A stretch of 64,000 nt of DNA from Sitta carolinensis (Eukaryota > Chordata > Aves > Passeriformes > Sittidae), in assembly GCA_032173965.1 (NCBI GenBank), contig CM063292.1, forward strand, positions 5,036,001 through 5,100,000. The letters are read 5' to 3'. Shown piece after piece: positions 12,647 through 24,769 of this stretch (the stretch's first letter is position 1; every line of letters begins with the position of its first letter). Position numbers and translations under genes: made by a program. A model generated the notes under the pieces. It saw only the letters and a list, made by a program, of their open reading frames with translations, was not told the origin of the DNA and made no database searches.

Positions 12647-14100
12647 TAAGGAAAGAAAGTACTCATTTTAAAACCAGATGTATCCATCCAGGTCATGGAA
12701 GGATAGAGGAAAGAAATCTTTTGCTTCCGTTTTAGATATTTCAATGTCACCTTTTGACTTAGGCAGATTAATTCCTACCAAGTTAATTTGTGAATCTTAG
12801 GGTCAGAGTTTCCTGTAGCTTGTCAGATCAGACCATTGCAGTATTCCATCTCACGGTGAGCAGGGGTCTGTTCCTTCATTCCTGTTTTCCCTGTTTTCTG
12901 TTAACCCGCATCACCGAAGGGATTGTCAGGAGCCAGCCCAGCAGCTTCTCCCAAGCCATCTTGCTTGTTTCCTGCTGAGGGTCTTATAATGGCTTTTCAC
13001 TGTTTGCCTGTTCCAGCAATTATTTCCTGGTTTCTAGCCAAACAGTGATTCACACAGCATATAAAGGTTTCATTCCACTTCTTTTTTCAGTTTCCAACTT
13101 TCTGGTGTTTTCCTGCAATTTCAGTTCCAGAAGACATACTACCTTTTTTCTTCCCTTTTAACCTCCTACTTCATTCAATTTACCTCATTTGTCTACCCCA
13201 CCTCTTCCTTTCATGCTGTTAGAACCGAGCTGTGCTGCAGAGTTCAGAGGCTGCAGCAGCTTGCATTGAATTCTTCTTTGCTCTTGAAGGTTTTTCACAT
13301 TCATCATGGAGTTTTAAGTTTCACATTTTCTCTTCTGTATGGAAAAGATATTGCAGCAGAAGACATTCTTTTGATGCATGGTCTGAGCTGTGCAGAAGAA
13401 CACAAAGAACAGCTCAGCTTTGCAAGATCTCTTTTATGAGGCCTCATGCCCAGCAGTGAAGGCTGGAGCTGGCGATCATAAGGAACAATACTACACACTC
13501 TTTTTCCTTCTCTTCTTTGTTTTAAGAAGCAGGACTCCACTCACATGCAAATAGCAGCTGTTTGCAAGTGAAAAGCAATGAATAATGATGCTGTTCTCTT
13601 CAGGAAATAAAATTGTGTTCTAGAATTGATAATGAATCTCAGAAGATATCTTAATAAACACATCTGCTCTAGTGTAAGGCCAGAGCTTTTAAATGCATGA
13701 CCTGGTCGTCAGAAGTAGCATGGACAAGTATCAAATCCCTATGATTTCACAGACATCAGGAGGGATTTCTTTCCCTCATTTCAGAGTTCTGGTACTGCAG
13801 GTGGCTTTCAGTGGGCTCCACTTCATCCCTGCCCACTTTTGAGTTTTGTGTAAGTTTTGAGGGGAGGAAGAAGCATCACCAAAAAGTGGGTCCAGATGAG
13901 TATTGCTTATTCGGAGCGAGAGGATCTTAACTTTGGCTCTTTTTACCAAAGCACCCAGGATTGAGGGCTGCTCTGGCACTCCAGCATTAATTTAAAAACT
14001 GGCACCCCCCTGCTGTTGCATCAGTGCCCGTGTGTCTCATCTCAGGGTAGTGACTCACCTCTTTTCTCACCTTTCTTGCGTCATTTGTGATGTGTGGGCT
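11246..14100. other. Gene-free stretch with T tracts
   Basis: No supportable gene. It contains an 11-base A run at 12302-12312, T runs at 12532-12544 and 12598-12645, and a pyrimidine-rich stretch from about 13080 to 13215. The short open frames around 13232-13540 overlap on opposite strands and match nothing I recognise. Confidence 0.55.
12598..12645 (+). repeat. Pure T tract, 48 bases
   Basis: Uninterrupted run of 48 T on the + strand, the longest homopolymer in the window. It begins directly after 'ggaataa' and ends before 'gtaagg'. I see no flanking target-site duplication or recognisable retrocopy on the minus strand, so I read it as a mononucleotide microsatellite. Its exact length is prone to sequencing error. 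Confidence 0.9.
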
Positions 14101-15101
14101 GATCGATAACAGAAATCAGCCCCATTCTGCCTGCAGCAGGTGGATAGTCAGTAACAAAACTTGTTGATTCTGTCCTGAAAGCAGGCTCAGATCTCGAGGA
14201 GCTCGATAACGTTCGTACCTTTGGTGCGTTTGCAATTCCTTCTTTCTTTGCAGTAAGTATTTTTTCTTTCAGCTGAGTTAGAACCTAATGCAACAACTGC
14301 TGGAAGGTGTTTTTTAGGTAGGGTCTTGGTAAGCAGAAGAAGTTTATCAACCAGAGCAAGTGCTAGTGAGGATTCAGTCCCTCAGAGAACGGTGGCAAAC
14401 CAAACATGGGCAAGGGTCCCTCCACTGCAGGAGCAATCCTCCCCTTCCTGTGAATCCCCTTCCTTCTGTGCACAGGAGTCTGCACTGAAAACACACTGCT
14501 TGCTGAATTCTTACACCACGCTTTTCTTTTAGAATTGAAAAGCAAAGCTGACTCGCATATGGTGAAAACCACTGGAATTATTTCCTTGCAAGGGGGATAA
14601 AAGCAACACACGTGTGCAGCCTGTGAGTTTAGTGGCATTAATTATATGGTAGTGATATTTTGTGTGTGACAGAAGAATTAAGTCATGCTTTTATCAGCGG
14701 CATTGATATCAGTTTTCTTTTTAATGGGAGATAAGTAGGTGACAAAATGTTGGTGTTGCTTAAGCTATTGTTGTTTTATTATGCCACTGATTTTATTAAT
14801 GTCCTGTTGTTATGTTAATGAGTTACTAGTGTTTGTGTCTTGGAGGTTTGTTCACAAAATGTACCCTGAGTGGAGAACGTGCATGAAGTACAAAATTGTC
14901 ATATATGCACATCTGTATCTTTAGTGTGAAAAGTTGGGTTTATAATATATATGGAAAAAAAATTTAAGTACTGTGAAGTGCTTACTCAGCCTGTGAACTT
15001 TCATACTGAAATGTATTTTGCAGTAACAGAACCTCCTCATTTGCCCTTGCTTGTTATTTTGCAGTAAAGATGTTTTTTTTCAGCTGTGTTTCATATTAAT
15101 A
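14101..15101. other. CpG-retaining patch and duplicated 62-bp block
   Basis: In a CpG-poor background, five CpGs fall between 14195 and 14228. The word tcgataac occurs at 14103-14110 and again exactly 100 bases later at 14203-14210. Immediately downstream, a pyrimidine-rich block with two AG dinucleotides preceded by T/C runs (cag at 14251-14253 and 14270-14272) resembles tandem splice acceptors. The block 14229-14290 is repeated with about 46 of 62 positions identical and no gap at 15040-15101. No known gene is recognised. A regulatory or non-coding-exon role is inference only. Confidence 0.4.
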
Positions 15102-18045
15102 ATGGAAACCAAGGGTCACTGAAAGATTTTATGTTGATTTCAATAAAAAGTTTCTTGAAGTCTTCCTTAATTTTGTGTTGTTAAGGGTGAGACTTTGCAG
15201 GGAAGTTTCTATTGCAGCATCTCCTACAAAAAACCACTGCAGTTCTGTGTTCTGGTGAATTCTGCAGAGGGTCTAATTTGTACTGGAGATACAGGGGTAT
15301 GGCCTGCCCTGAGAAGTACATTACAGACCCCTTCTTGTTTTAATTTCTTACCACCTTTGGAAACTGTGATCCTGATATCTGAAGAACAGGACTATAAATG
15401 AGTAGTCACTTTCATCTTATTTTCATTTAAATTTTTATTGGAAATCTTGAATATACATATATATATTCAGCATCAAACCCGTGTAATTTATGCTACCTGT
15501 GAGGGCATTCCTGGGTTATTTTGCTGAAGGTGGCTGCCTTCCATGATCACTGCAAAGCAGATTATATATAATGCCTATGAGTGGGGCTTTATCTACTTAC
15601 TTTACTATTACTATCAATAATAATGGATGTATATGAATTTTTCCTTCACTTGAAGTAGTGAGTTAGTTCAAAATGTGAATCCTGAGTTCACTTTCATAAC
15701 TTCTTGCTGTTTGTCACAGTATTTTCACAGTGTCTTCCCAACTGCCATTTGAAATTCATTGGGTCAGTCCCCTTATGATGCTCATGTGCCAGTAAAGAGA
15801 ATCCTATAAATTCCTTGCTTTTGGGGCAGGGATAGAGCCAATTAAAGAAAATTAACAACATGATCAAAGGGGCTGGAGAAGATTTTTAAATACTCTCATC
15901 AAATATACAGTTTTCTGCATGAAAGGGAGCAAGCACAGAGGAAATACTACTTTTCTCATCTGCTACATATTTTTTAGAAGTCTCACAGTCCAAGATAAGC
16001 CCAGTGAATTCTGACCAGCAGGCACACTCCTCTCAGTCTTTGAGATGTTCCTTGTGAAGTTGCCAGAAATGCAAAGCAAGGGTGATAGAATAATGCTGTA
16101 ATGGAAGATCAAACTCATTCTTTCTGCTACATTACTCTAATTTTTGTAATGCCCTCCCAGGAGCATAAAAGATCCTTGATGCATGGAGCAATGCTGGTAT
16201 AAATCATTAGCTCTCTGCTCCAATTTGTTCATCCTGGATAGTCGTAAAATGTGTTTGTTTCAAATGAAGACCTGTGCTTTCCAATTAGATAACAGTAAAC
16301 CATTTTCTGTCTGCTTGTTTTTATTTTCTATAAGAATATTCGAATGCAGAAGCTAAGTTATTTTGACGTATAAATTTATATTTTCAAGGATAGGGGTTTA
16401 AGATCCAGCTGTCTGTATCAGTATGGAATTATTGAGATTGTTTGTTTGTGGTAGTAAACTCGTTCGTGAAAGACTTGGAGCATAAGCTTTGTGATAGATA
16501 TTTCCAAAACTATGGTGATAGTATTTACTGTTAAGTCTGGCAATGTGTTGCAAATTAATGATGACTCAATTTTCCCCCTTAAATTCATTCATCAGAATGT
16601 CCAAATTAGATTATACTGACTCCAGTCTTTTGCTTTAACAGGCTGTGCAAACCCCTGTGGAAAAACAATAGGGAAATTTAATAGGAGCAAGTATGGTAGG
16701 ATTCTACAAGAATTTAATAAAGTTCCACCAAAACTTTAAAGATTACCCCTGGAACTAAACAGTAAGTGATACCTCAGACAGACTTTTGCAGTAGCTTGTA
16801 AAATTTGATAGCAGTGACACAGCTTCCTAGAAAATTATGTAGGATTTTTGAGGAAAAAAAAACCTCTTAAAGAATCCAAAGACTATGATTTTTTAATTTC
16901 CAAAAGAATGTTTCCATGCAGGACTATTCAAGTCCAACCTATCATTAAGAAATCAGATCTGTAATGGAAAAAACCTCAGGTAGAGCAGAGTCTGCATCAG
17001 TTATTTTTACATTCCAGGCATTGCCACCTCTTTTAGAATGGGGCCACACCTTGTGGCCGGCTTGAAACGGGGAACTAACCTCTGGCTTCAGCTGAGCCCT
17101 CAGAAAAGAATCTGATGCTTGTCACTTCTTCTTGAGCTATTTCCCCATTCGTGGGGGGATTTCATTACCCAGCCCATCCTTTGCATGGGATCGGGACAAT
17201 TAATTTAGGAATTACGGAGGCGTGACAAGGTTTCAGTAGAAAAAAGAGAAGGAGCTGCACTGTTTCTGTTCACTTCCATAGAAAGGGTTGGCTCCAAAGA
17301 AGGGTGGAAGAGCATTCATATGGGGCAATGCAGGTGGCACCAGAGCACTGGATTTGAAGACTCAGCATTCCACTCCTGTGTGGAATTCCTCCTCCTTCCT
17401 GTGCAGTGAAAAATCCCTTCTCCCTGGCTGAGCACGAATTGTACCTTGTGGTACCAGCAGTGCTGAAGACATGAGTAAGAAAGAGAAGCAAAAATCTTTC
17501 TATTGCCTGGGATGAATCACCTGTCTGGGTGTGGAAAATTTCCTCTGACAAAATGTGGCACAATCTCAGTTTTCAGTTAAGTTTCATTACTGGGGATTTA
17601 GGGGTAATTCCTATAAAATTTAATAAATGAAAGTAAGAAAGCGCATCTTTCCTTATAGTACATGAACTTGTCTAGTTTATAGATGTATTTTTCCAGTCAT
17701 ATTCCATACTGGTGTAAAGGAAGAGTGATTCATGAACTGTGTCATGCTTTCAGAGAAACAACGTACCATGGAACTCAGTGGGTAACTGATTCCAGTCCCC
17801 TGCTGCCCTGGGCAGTTCCTTGAACATGCTGCTTGAACATTCACAAAAACAACAATGATGTTCCTTCTTGACACATGAGAAGAGTTCATCCTCCCCTGGA
17901 GCAGCAGACTTCAAAATGTTAAAAAATATAAAGGCAGAGAAGGTGTAAGGGGATCTTATGTGTGAGATCATTGATGAGAGGGGAGGGAAGAAGTCTGTCC
18001 ATAAGAAATATCTGTATCCATTGGAGTAAACTTCCCTCCCCAGCA

Positions 18046-18067
18046 CAAGATCCAAATTTGGATCTTG
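18046..18067. repeat. Perfect 22-bp palindrome
   Basis: The two 11-base halves are exact reverse complements: caagatccaaa followed directly by tttggatcttg, with no spacer. The match stops at the next base on each side (a/c). A random 64-kb sequence would contain a perfect 22-bp palindrome only about 0.015 times (64000/4^11), although composition and mutation processes raise this. Confidence 0.95.
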
Positions 18068-18086
18068 CCTTCACTGCATAGCCATG

Positions 18087-18114
18087 TGCTGCCCTACTAT
18101 TGCTGCCCTACTAT
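18087..18114 (+). repeat. 14-bp tandem duplication
   Basis: The unit tgctgccctactat occurs twice head to tail with no mismatch, 20 bases after the palindrome. Probably a recent slippage duplication. Confidence 0.95.
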
Positions 18115-21100
18115 TTCAACATTAGCAGTGGGGGAAAAATGTACAAAAGGCAATTTTCTTCTCCCCTTACACTGCCCTAGGAAGAATCCAGTCAAATGCC
18201 AAGAAAACCAAAATGACACAAAAATGAATGGGCATAAGTCATCACTGGAATACACCAACATGTTTTGTCAGCTTCACCTGGGTAGGCTAAGAAGGCCAGC
18301 AAAGCCTCTGCTAAAATCATCTGGGTGTTTTGCTCTGAAAACACCTTCATAATTATTTTTAAAATGCTGTCACCATTGCCTAAAGAAATGGGACCCTCTC
18401 ACTGATACAAGCCAGTGTATTGTGGGTATTTGCACACACAGCCCACTGTGTTTGTCCGAAGGCTGGTGCTGCTCTTTGGCTTCACAGCTGGAAGTTCAAC
18501 CCAGCTGAAAATTCTTGAGATGGCAAACATACATCCAAGGTTCCTTGCTTATTAGCACAGTCCCTGATGGACTGGATCTGTAGGGGAATGAAGGGGTTTG
18601 ATCACACAAGACACTTCCAAAATGTGCAGAGTAATTTTGAAGTTGGCTTCTAATATCTTGCTTTCAGTGTTTGTAGGGAATGGTTGTCGATGTGTTTTGG
18701 GGTCTGATTTCTCGTGTCCTTTTGGTGTTACAGGAGTCATAAATACCATGGGTTTTTTTGCTTCATCATTGCTTATATGAGATGAATTTTTCCATCATGT
18801 TTTTAGTTTGCAAGATGATTATGTTGCGTTCTAGAACATCAATTTTATTTCCCATTTAGTTCCACTTCCCTACTTTGAGAGGTCTTTGAACAACTGTTCC
18901 TGAACTTCTTTTTGTATATCCCTAATTACTTTTTTCTTTTTCTTGTTATGCTTTTTAGAATTTTTCACTCTTTCCTGTGAACAGTTTGAGTTCTGAGGGG
19001 GTGTTAGAGTATTTTATGCTCATGTTATTTTTATATGGGAGTACTTCAATAGGGCTGTGGTGTTTTGGTTTTTAAATTACAGCCATTTCTATTGTTAATA
19101 TTCAGAGAAGATGGTTTGACCTATAAGTTTGACTTTTGTGATTGTTTCTGGAAACTTGTGAGCCATCTGTTAGGTACTTTAAAGGAAAGTAGATGTCCAT
19201 AAAACTTATGAAGGCATCACTCCTGTGTGCAAATCTGTTTCTTTACTTCTGTATCTTAAAGTTCAGATGATTCAATATTCTGTATTTCCTAAAAGAGAAG
19301 CTGCACCCGAATTAAAAATTTAACATGCAGAAAATTCAGCAAAAATTGATGAAGTTCATTATGAAAACAGAAGGTGTTTTGATAAAATCACTGTGCTGCC
19401 AAATGGAATGTTATTGAGTCACCTTAGGAAAGGTCAGCCTTGGGTACGGCTGGTTTCAAGGTGGCTCTTCCTTTGCAGGCTCTGGTATCAATAAAAGCCA
19501 TTCTCATGTGTTTTGCCTGATTTTTTTGATGCCTTGGAGGACGTTACACCGTAACCACGGCTCGAGCAGTAATTGCCTTCCTTGGGATAGTCCCAGTGTC
19601 TGAAGCACATTGCTCACAAATAAGGGTTTCACATGCTGAGAGGAAATTGGCAAACACTTTGAATACATAATAGGAGCTATACTGAGGTTTCCATTAACTA
19701 CTCCAGTAGAAAAATGTTGCAGTGGTCAAGTATTTTACTATTAAAGTGCTGACTAACAAGAAGGAATGTGATCCTGTTAGATACGACATCTATTTATAAC
19801 TGATAAAAAAAATGAGGTGCCTTCTCAAAACTGAGTGTTGGGGATGGCATTTGCCAAATATATTGTTTTTAGTTGAATCTCCCCATTTAAGTAGATTCTA
19901 GTGTTAGAATACAGAGTACTTTAATGTTAGTAGAATGCTCCAAACATGGAATTCCTTAAAAAAGTTACTAAAAAAAAATGTTCACTCCTTCAAAAGATGC
20001 AGCCAGTCTGAAACTACTTTTAATATTAGACTAGCTTTGTGAGGAAAAATATGCAGCATAGAAAAATAAGATCTTATATAGATAATCTATTATATATAAA
20101 AGGTGAAAATAAATTTAAATTATTGAAAATATCACAAACAGGTTATTGTAAGTAAAACATTCAAGAAAAGTGGTGAAATACTCAAATTCTCACACTTACT
20201 GAGAATAATATTTTTGGTATTTCTAAAAACGTGGTAGAAATTAATATTTAATTATGCATGACCTCCTCCTTTATTTTGACTCTGCTGCAGTCCTGCTGCT
20301 TGGAACTAGAGAAGTACCCTCAGTGGAGGAAGTAAAGTAGACTCTTCCATACTTATTCTCCAGCAAAGCCCAAAGCTTGCACATAAAAGCCATTAGCCTT
20401 TATGAAATATGTAGAAATGAGTATCCTTGTTAGCTGTTATCTGGCAAAATTCTTGGAATGGATTCTGACATCCTGGTCTGTGTGTTCCATTATCCAAAGG
20501 ACATGGGGTTTGGCCACAGCTGGCTGGGATAGTAATCCTTTGCTGTAGGAGCATTCCCTGCTGAGGCTCAAAGCTGGACCTCAGCCCAGGAGCTCTGTCC
20601 TGACTAATATCTGCTCTGCCTCCTGCACCAAGTTGAGCTCTGATGAGGAGAGGATCTGTTTCTGACCAATAGTTTCCTTGCTGTGTTCTTAGTCTCCAAT
20701 ACAATTGGAAAGCTATAAAAAAGGAAAATGCGTTCAGAACAATATGTCTCCTCTGACCTTTTTCTTTGTCCAGTTGTGAGTATTGAATATCTTATCCAAT
20801 TCTCATGCCAAGGTTAAAATAATTTCTCCTTGAGCTAGTCCACAATGATGAAGTAGAATTTTTTAGGAGATGGATTGCTCTGAGAGTGGAAGATTATTAT
20901 GTGCAATTCACTCTGTTAAACTGAGCAGTAAGCATTGCTAAATTGAGCTTTCTCAGTGCTGGGTGGTCATTCTTCTAGTTCTATAGTGGAAAAAAGGGGA
21001 TTGGAACCCAGTTTCCTGCTTGGATCTGATCATCATACCAATCCCTGCCATCTGAGCTCCTAATTATGATTTACTAAAAACTTGGCATGAAGCCCAGGTC

Positions 21101-21651
21101 TGCTAAGGAAGCAGAATGGAGTGTCCCTGCTGGAATCACTTCACATGTCAGACCATGTAGCTGTCGTGGATCCCAGTGTGTGACCCTGCTGGGTTGTGTG
21201 GCAGCAGCACTTTAATCCCATCATCACCATCCCTGGCCCTGCTGGGTGCAGGAAGGCCTGCACCAACAGCCTCTGCTGGATCTGGGGTGCTCTGCTTGGG
21301 TGCACTCTCCTGCCCCACAGCCCTACAACCCCAGTGCAGCTCAGGGCTAAGAGAGGATCCAGCTGTTTGTGGCTGAATTATGGGATCTGGGAGCAGGGAA
21401 GGAGCAGGGATATTGACCTGGAAGTGAGCATAACATCCTCAAGGAAGCGTGAGACAAAGCCCCAAAGGCTTTGAACTTTATATTCTGTACATGAAAATTG
21501 ATGTCTAAAAGTATTGTAACAGGACTACTTTCAGCTGTTTATATTAGTGATGGAGATGTTTTTCTAAATATTTCACTTTCTGGGAAAATTAGACTGAATG
21601 CTAAATTGTATTATATTATCTGGTAACAACATTGATGTCCTGTCAACTTTG

Positions 21652-21930
21652 AGTCATAGAATTATGTGATATCCTGAGTTGGAAGTTGGGACCCCCAGAG
21701 ATGGAGTCCAGCTCCAAGTCCAGCACAGGGCAGCCCCCACTATCCCACCATTGTGCAGGTGCTCTGAGTCACTCCTCACACTGCTTCCACTCCAGACCCT
21801 TCACCATGCCTGTGTCCCTCCTTGGACACTCTCTAATGGCTTTGTATCATTCTCATTTGTGGTTCCCAAAGCTGCACACAGGGCTCGAGGTGAGGCTGCA
21901 CAGCAGGGCAGACACCTCTTGTCATTCTTC
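21652..21930 (-). mobile_element. CR1 LINE 3' end, avian type, antisense
   Basis: On the + strand the element begins with 'agtcatagaattatgtgata' and 'ctgagttggaagttgggac'. These are the reverse complement of the CR1 3' terminus ('tcatagaatcatagaatgg...ttggaagggacc'). It then reads 'gagtccagctcca' and 'cagacccttcacca', followed by 'ccttggacactctc', 'cccaaagctgcacacaggg' and 'ctcgaggtgaggctgcac', the standard order of the last 300-odd bases of bird CR1s. Compared with the consensus a middle portion appears deleted. The apparent open frames across it are by-products of the repeat and not a gene. It is the best-preserved repeat in the window and the best hint that the source is a bird. Confidence 0.85.
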
Positions 21931-23984
21931 CTCCCAGTAAAATGAAGCAATGCTGTGTTTTTGGAGAATCTTTTGGATTGTAGTTTCTTGTAAACAGCAA
22001 GGTTGGATGGCTTTCAAAATATTCCTCAGTCAGACACCTAGCAGCTCACAGAACTAAAGAGTCATTGTCCCCACTAGTTATTAAACGCTCGGTTACAGTG
22101 TTTTAAAATTCCTTCCTTCACTGGTGTGATGATGTTCACTTAAGCTTTCTGGGATTTATTTTGGGGACAGCACCATTAATATGAATCTTCCAACCTGTGT
22201 CACGCTATCAGTTTATCCAACATGCTTTATAATTTCTGACTGCATGAATAATATGTATTTGGAGAGGGAAGGACACAAAACTTACTGTAATATCCTTTAT
22301 GAGAGAGTAATATCAGAGTTCCTTTTGGCCTAGTGTCAACAAAAGGAGATAACTCCATCTGAAGGAGTGGCTGTTCACTGATCTAAATATTAACCTACAA
22401 GAATTGGCAGCACAAAGAGAGTGTTCAGCTGACTGATTCAGGACTGGTATCTTGCACCGAACGTATCCAGAATCATTGTGTATTTGAGGTAACTTACAGC
22501 TTTTGTCATGCTTTAACTTAATCACCTTTAAAATAATGAAATCATTTTACTTGCCAGAAAATGTCTTGATAGGTAAAGCTTTCTAAGATCTCTAAATGCC
22601 TGCCTTCTTTTAGAGTTGTAGATGAGTTCTGGAAGACTCTTCAAAGACTGGGCTCCTCAGATTTATAAATTTATAGAATAACTTCCGTATAATCATGCAG
22701 TAAGTATCCAAAAGCTGATGAAAAATCAGTTTAGAGGTATTTTCTTTTCCTGCCACAGGGCCAGTTCTGTCCTTTATATGAAATGCAGGTGATTTCTGTG
22801 CAGCTGCAGTGGAATTTGACCTTCAAAGCAGTGTTTTCCCAGCACCTTCTTTTGTTTTCAATACAGTCATATAAAATGATCACCTTAATTAAAAGGAAAA
22901 CTGTAAGCACTCAGCCTTCTGCCTAATTTCAGGACCCTCCTGTTCCTTGCTTTGTTGAATGAAGGTAGAGTTCCTTTCATACTGCAACATCCTCTGTGTT
23001 TAGAAACCCTTCCTGTTCCTTCAGAATGGAGTTATTCAGCACAGTCAGAATTAGGGCTTGCTCATCAGACAACATGGATTTTATAAGTTCATTACATTTC
23101 CATCCTCAGATATGATTGCATACTTCTGTCTTAATAAAAACTTTGATCTGTAGAAAGTTTCAATTGTAGTTTGTAACTGTACAAAAAGCAACATTTAACA
23201 TCACTGTAAAAGTCTCTGGATGCAAAAAGGCAGGAAAAAATGATCTTGAGAAAGGCTGGTGATGCCTACAAAAAAGATCCCCAAACTGCACAGTACTTCT
23301 TTTATTGATAATTACCAGCTTTTTTGTAGAAAGTTCATTCAACCAAGACCTTTCTCTCTGTTGCCCTGTGAGATTAAAATGTGGTAAATGGAGAAGAAGT
23401 TAAAAGATTATCTAGCAGGAGTAGACTAAATTTTTGAAGCATAGCCAATAAAAAATAGAAGGAGGATTGTAGTGACACTGTTAACAAAAGCATTTTGGGC
23501 ACTGGCTCCTAGATAAGCTACAATTTAATATTTCAGTTTCAGCACAAGAAATTTAAAGAGTTTCCTGCATTCTTAAGTGCAGATTTTGATATTAATTTTC
23601 AGAGCCATCCACCTCTTTTACAACATGCTGTCCTCCTCCTACACAATTTAGTTGTTTCACAATTGTATTGCGCAGCAGATTTCCTGTAAGTTTACAAATA
23701 ATGTAGGTCTTTGGTGCTTTTAGAAAGCAGCCTTGAAGGCTGAACTTTTATCCCCTCTGATGAGTTCATTTTTTGTGGATGAAAATTGTTTGTGGACTTT
23801 TCCCTAATTTGTCAATGAGTTGATCAAGTAAATGGTGTCAAAAACCCAGCAACCCTAGAAATAGTTCATTTCACACATTTAATTGCATTTCTTGAAACCT
23901 ATTTGTTGGCAAAATCTGCATTTGGGTCTTTGAATAGGTGAAGATTAAAGTCACGCGGAATGATCATTGCACTCTCCTCCTTCC

Positions 23985-24009
23985 TTTTTTTTTTTTTTTT
24001 TTTTTTTTT
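23985..24009 (+). repeat. T tract, 25 bases
   Basis: Uninterrupted T run on the + strand after a pyrimidine-rich lead-in (ctcctccttcc). Microsatellite. Confidence 0.9.
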
Positions 24010-24754
24010 CCTTTCCTTTTGAGCATTTTTTGTGTTAGAAGTGTTGCAATCAGAAGTGCCTGTGCCTCCCTTTGTGAGCAGGTGCCAGATGCAGGAGAGC
24101 TGTCCCAGAGCAGCTCCCGAGGCAGGGCAGAGCCGGCGCCTGACCCAGCTCCCTAAAATTAGACCCTGATGTCAACCCCAGAACTAAGCCCTAACTACTC
24201 AACTTTCATAAAACTGCTTTTGTCATTTGCTTGATGCCTGCTGGTCCACTGAGCAAGCAGGTATCAGGGCTAATCCTAAAAATGCATGGTTATTTTTACA
24301 GTGACCTTTCGGAACAACCTGGAAGTGGTGTCATGGGAATCAAACCAGAGCTGTTGGTGGTTCATTAGGCTCATGTCACTCTGCATTTGCCTCCAAAACA
24401 TTTCATCAGGTATTCCAAGTACTCGTTTAATGCAATTAATTTAACCCAAGGCTACCTTCTTTTCCTTTTGGAAATAAAATCATCATATGTTTTGGCTTTT
24501 AAAAGAACAGGAAATGTTTAGGCTTTCTAGCTATTTTGATTTTTTAAGGGTTGAAATGAAAAGGTCTGTCTTCATCAGAATGGAAAAATCACTGTTTAGT
24601 TGTCACTTAAACTTTACCCTTTAAACTTTAAATATCCCAGTGTTACTTTTTCTGATGCTGTAGTTCTTTTCAAATTACTTTTGTGGGAGTTGAAATGCAT
24701 GTAAGAAAAACATGTATTATTTACAGAAGTAACTTAAAACTAATAATACTCTGG

Positions 24755-24769
24755 AAAAAAAAAAAAAAA
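24755..24769 (+). repeat. A tract, 15 bases
   Basis: Uninterrupted run of 15 A, one of only two A runs of 13 or more on the + strand in this window. Confidence 0.9.

Larger units (their letters stand above)
15102..21650. other. Gene-free stretch with a perfect palindrome
   Basis: No supportable gene or interspersed repeat. Notable small features are a 22-bp perfect palindrome at 18046-18067, a 14-bp tandem duplication at 18087-18114, and four CpGs within 19542-19564. From 21130 to 21480 the DNA is GC-richer with overlapping open frames on the + strand that do not look like a known protein. Confidence 0.55.

Noticed and set aside
17700..17760. Word 'atactggtgtaaaggaagag' resembling an old sauropsid repeat
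   Set aside because: One short word only; the flanks do not continue the match.
21196..21474. Plus-strand frames in a GC-richer patch
   Set aside because: Two frames are open over the same bases and neither resembles a known protein.
21679..21945. Open frames of 84-88 codons
   Set aside because: They lie inside the CR1 3' end in antisense and are by-products of the repeat.
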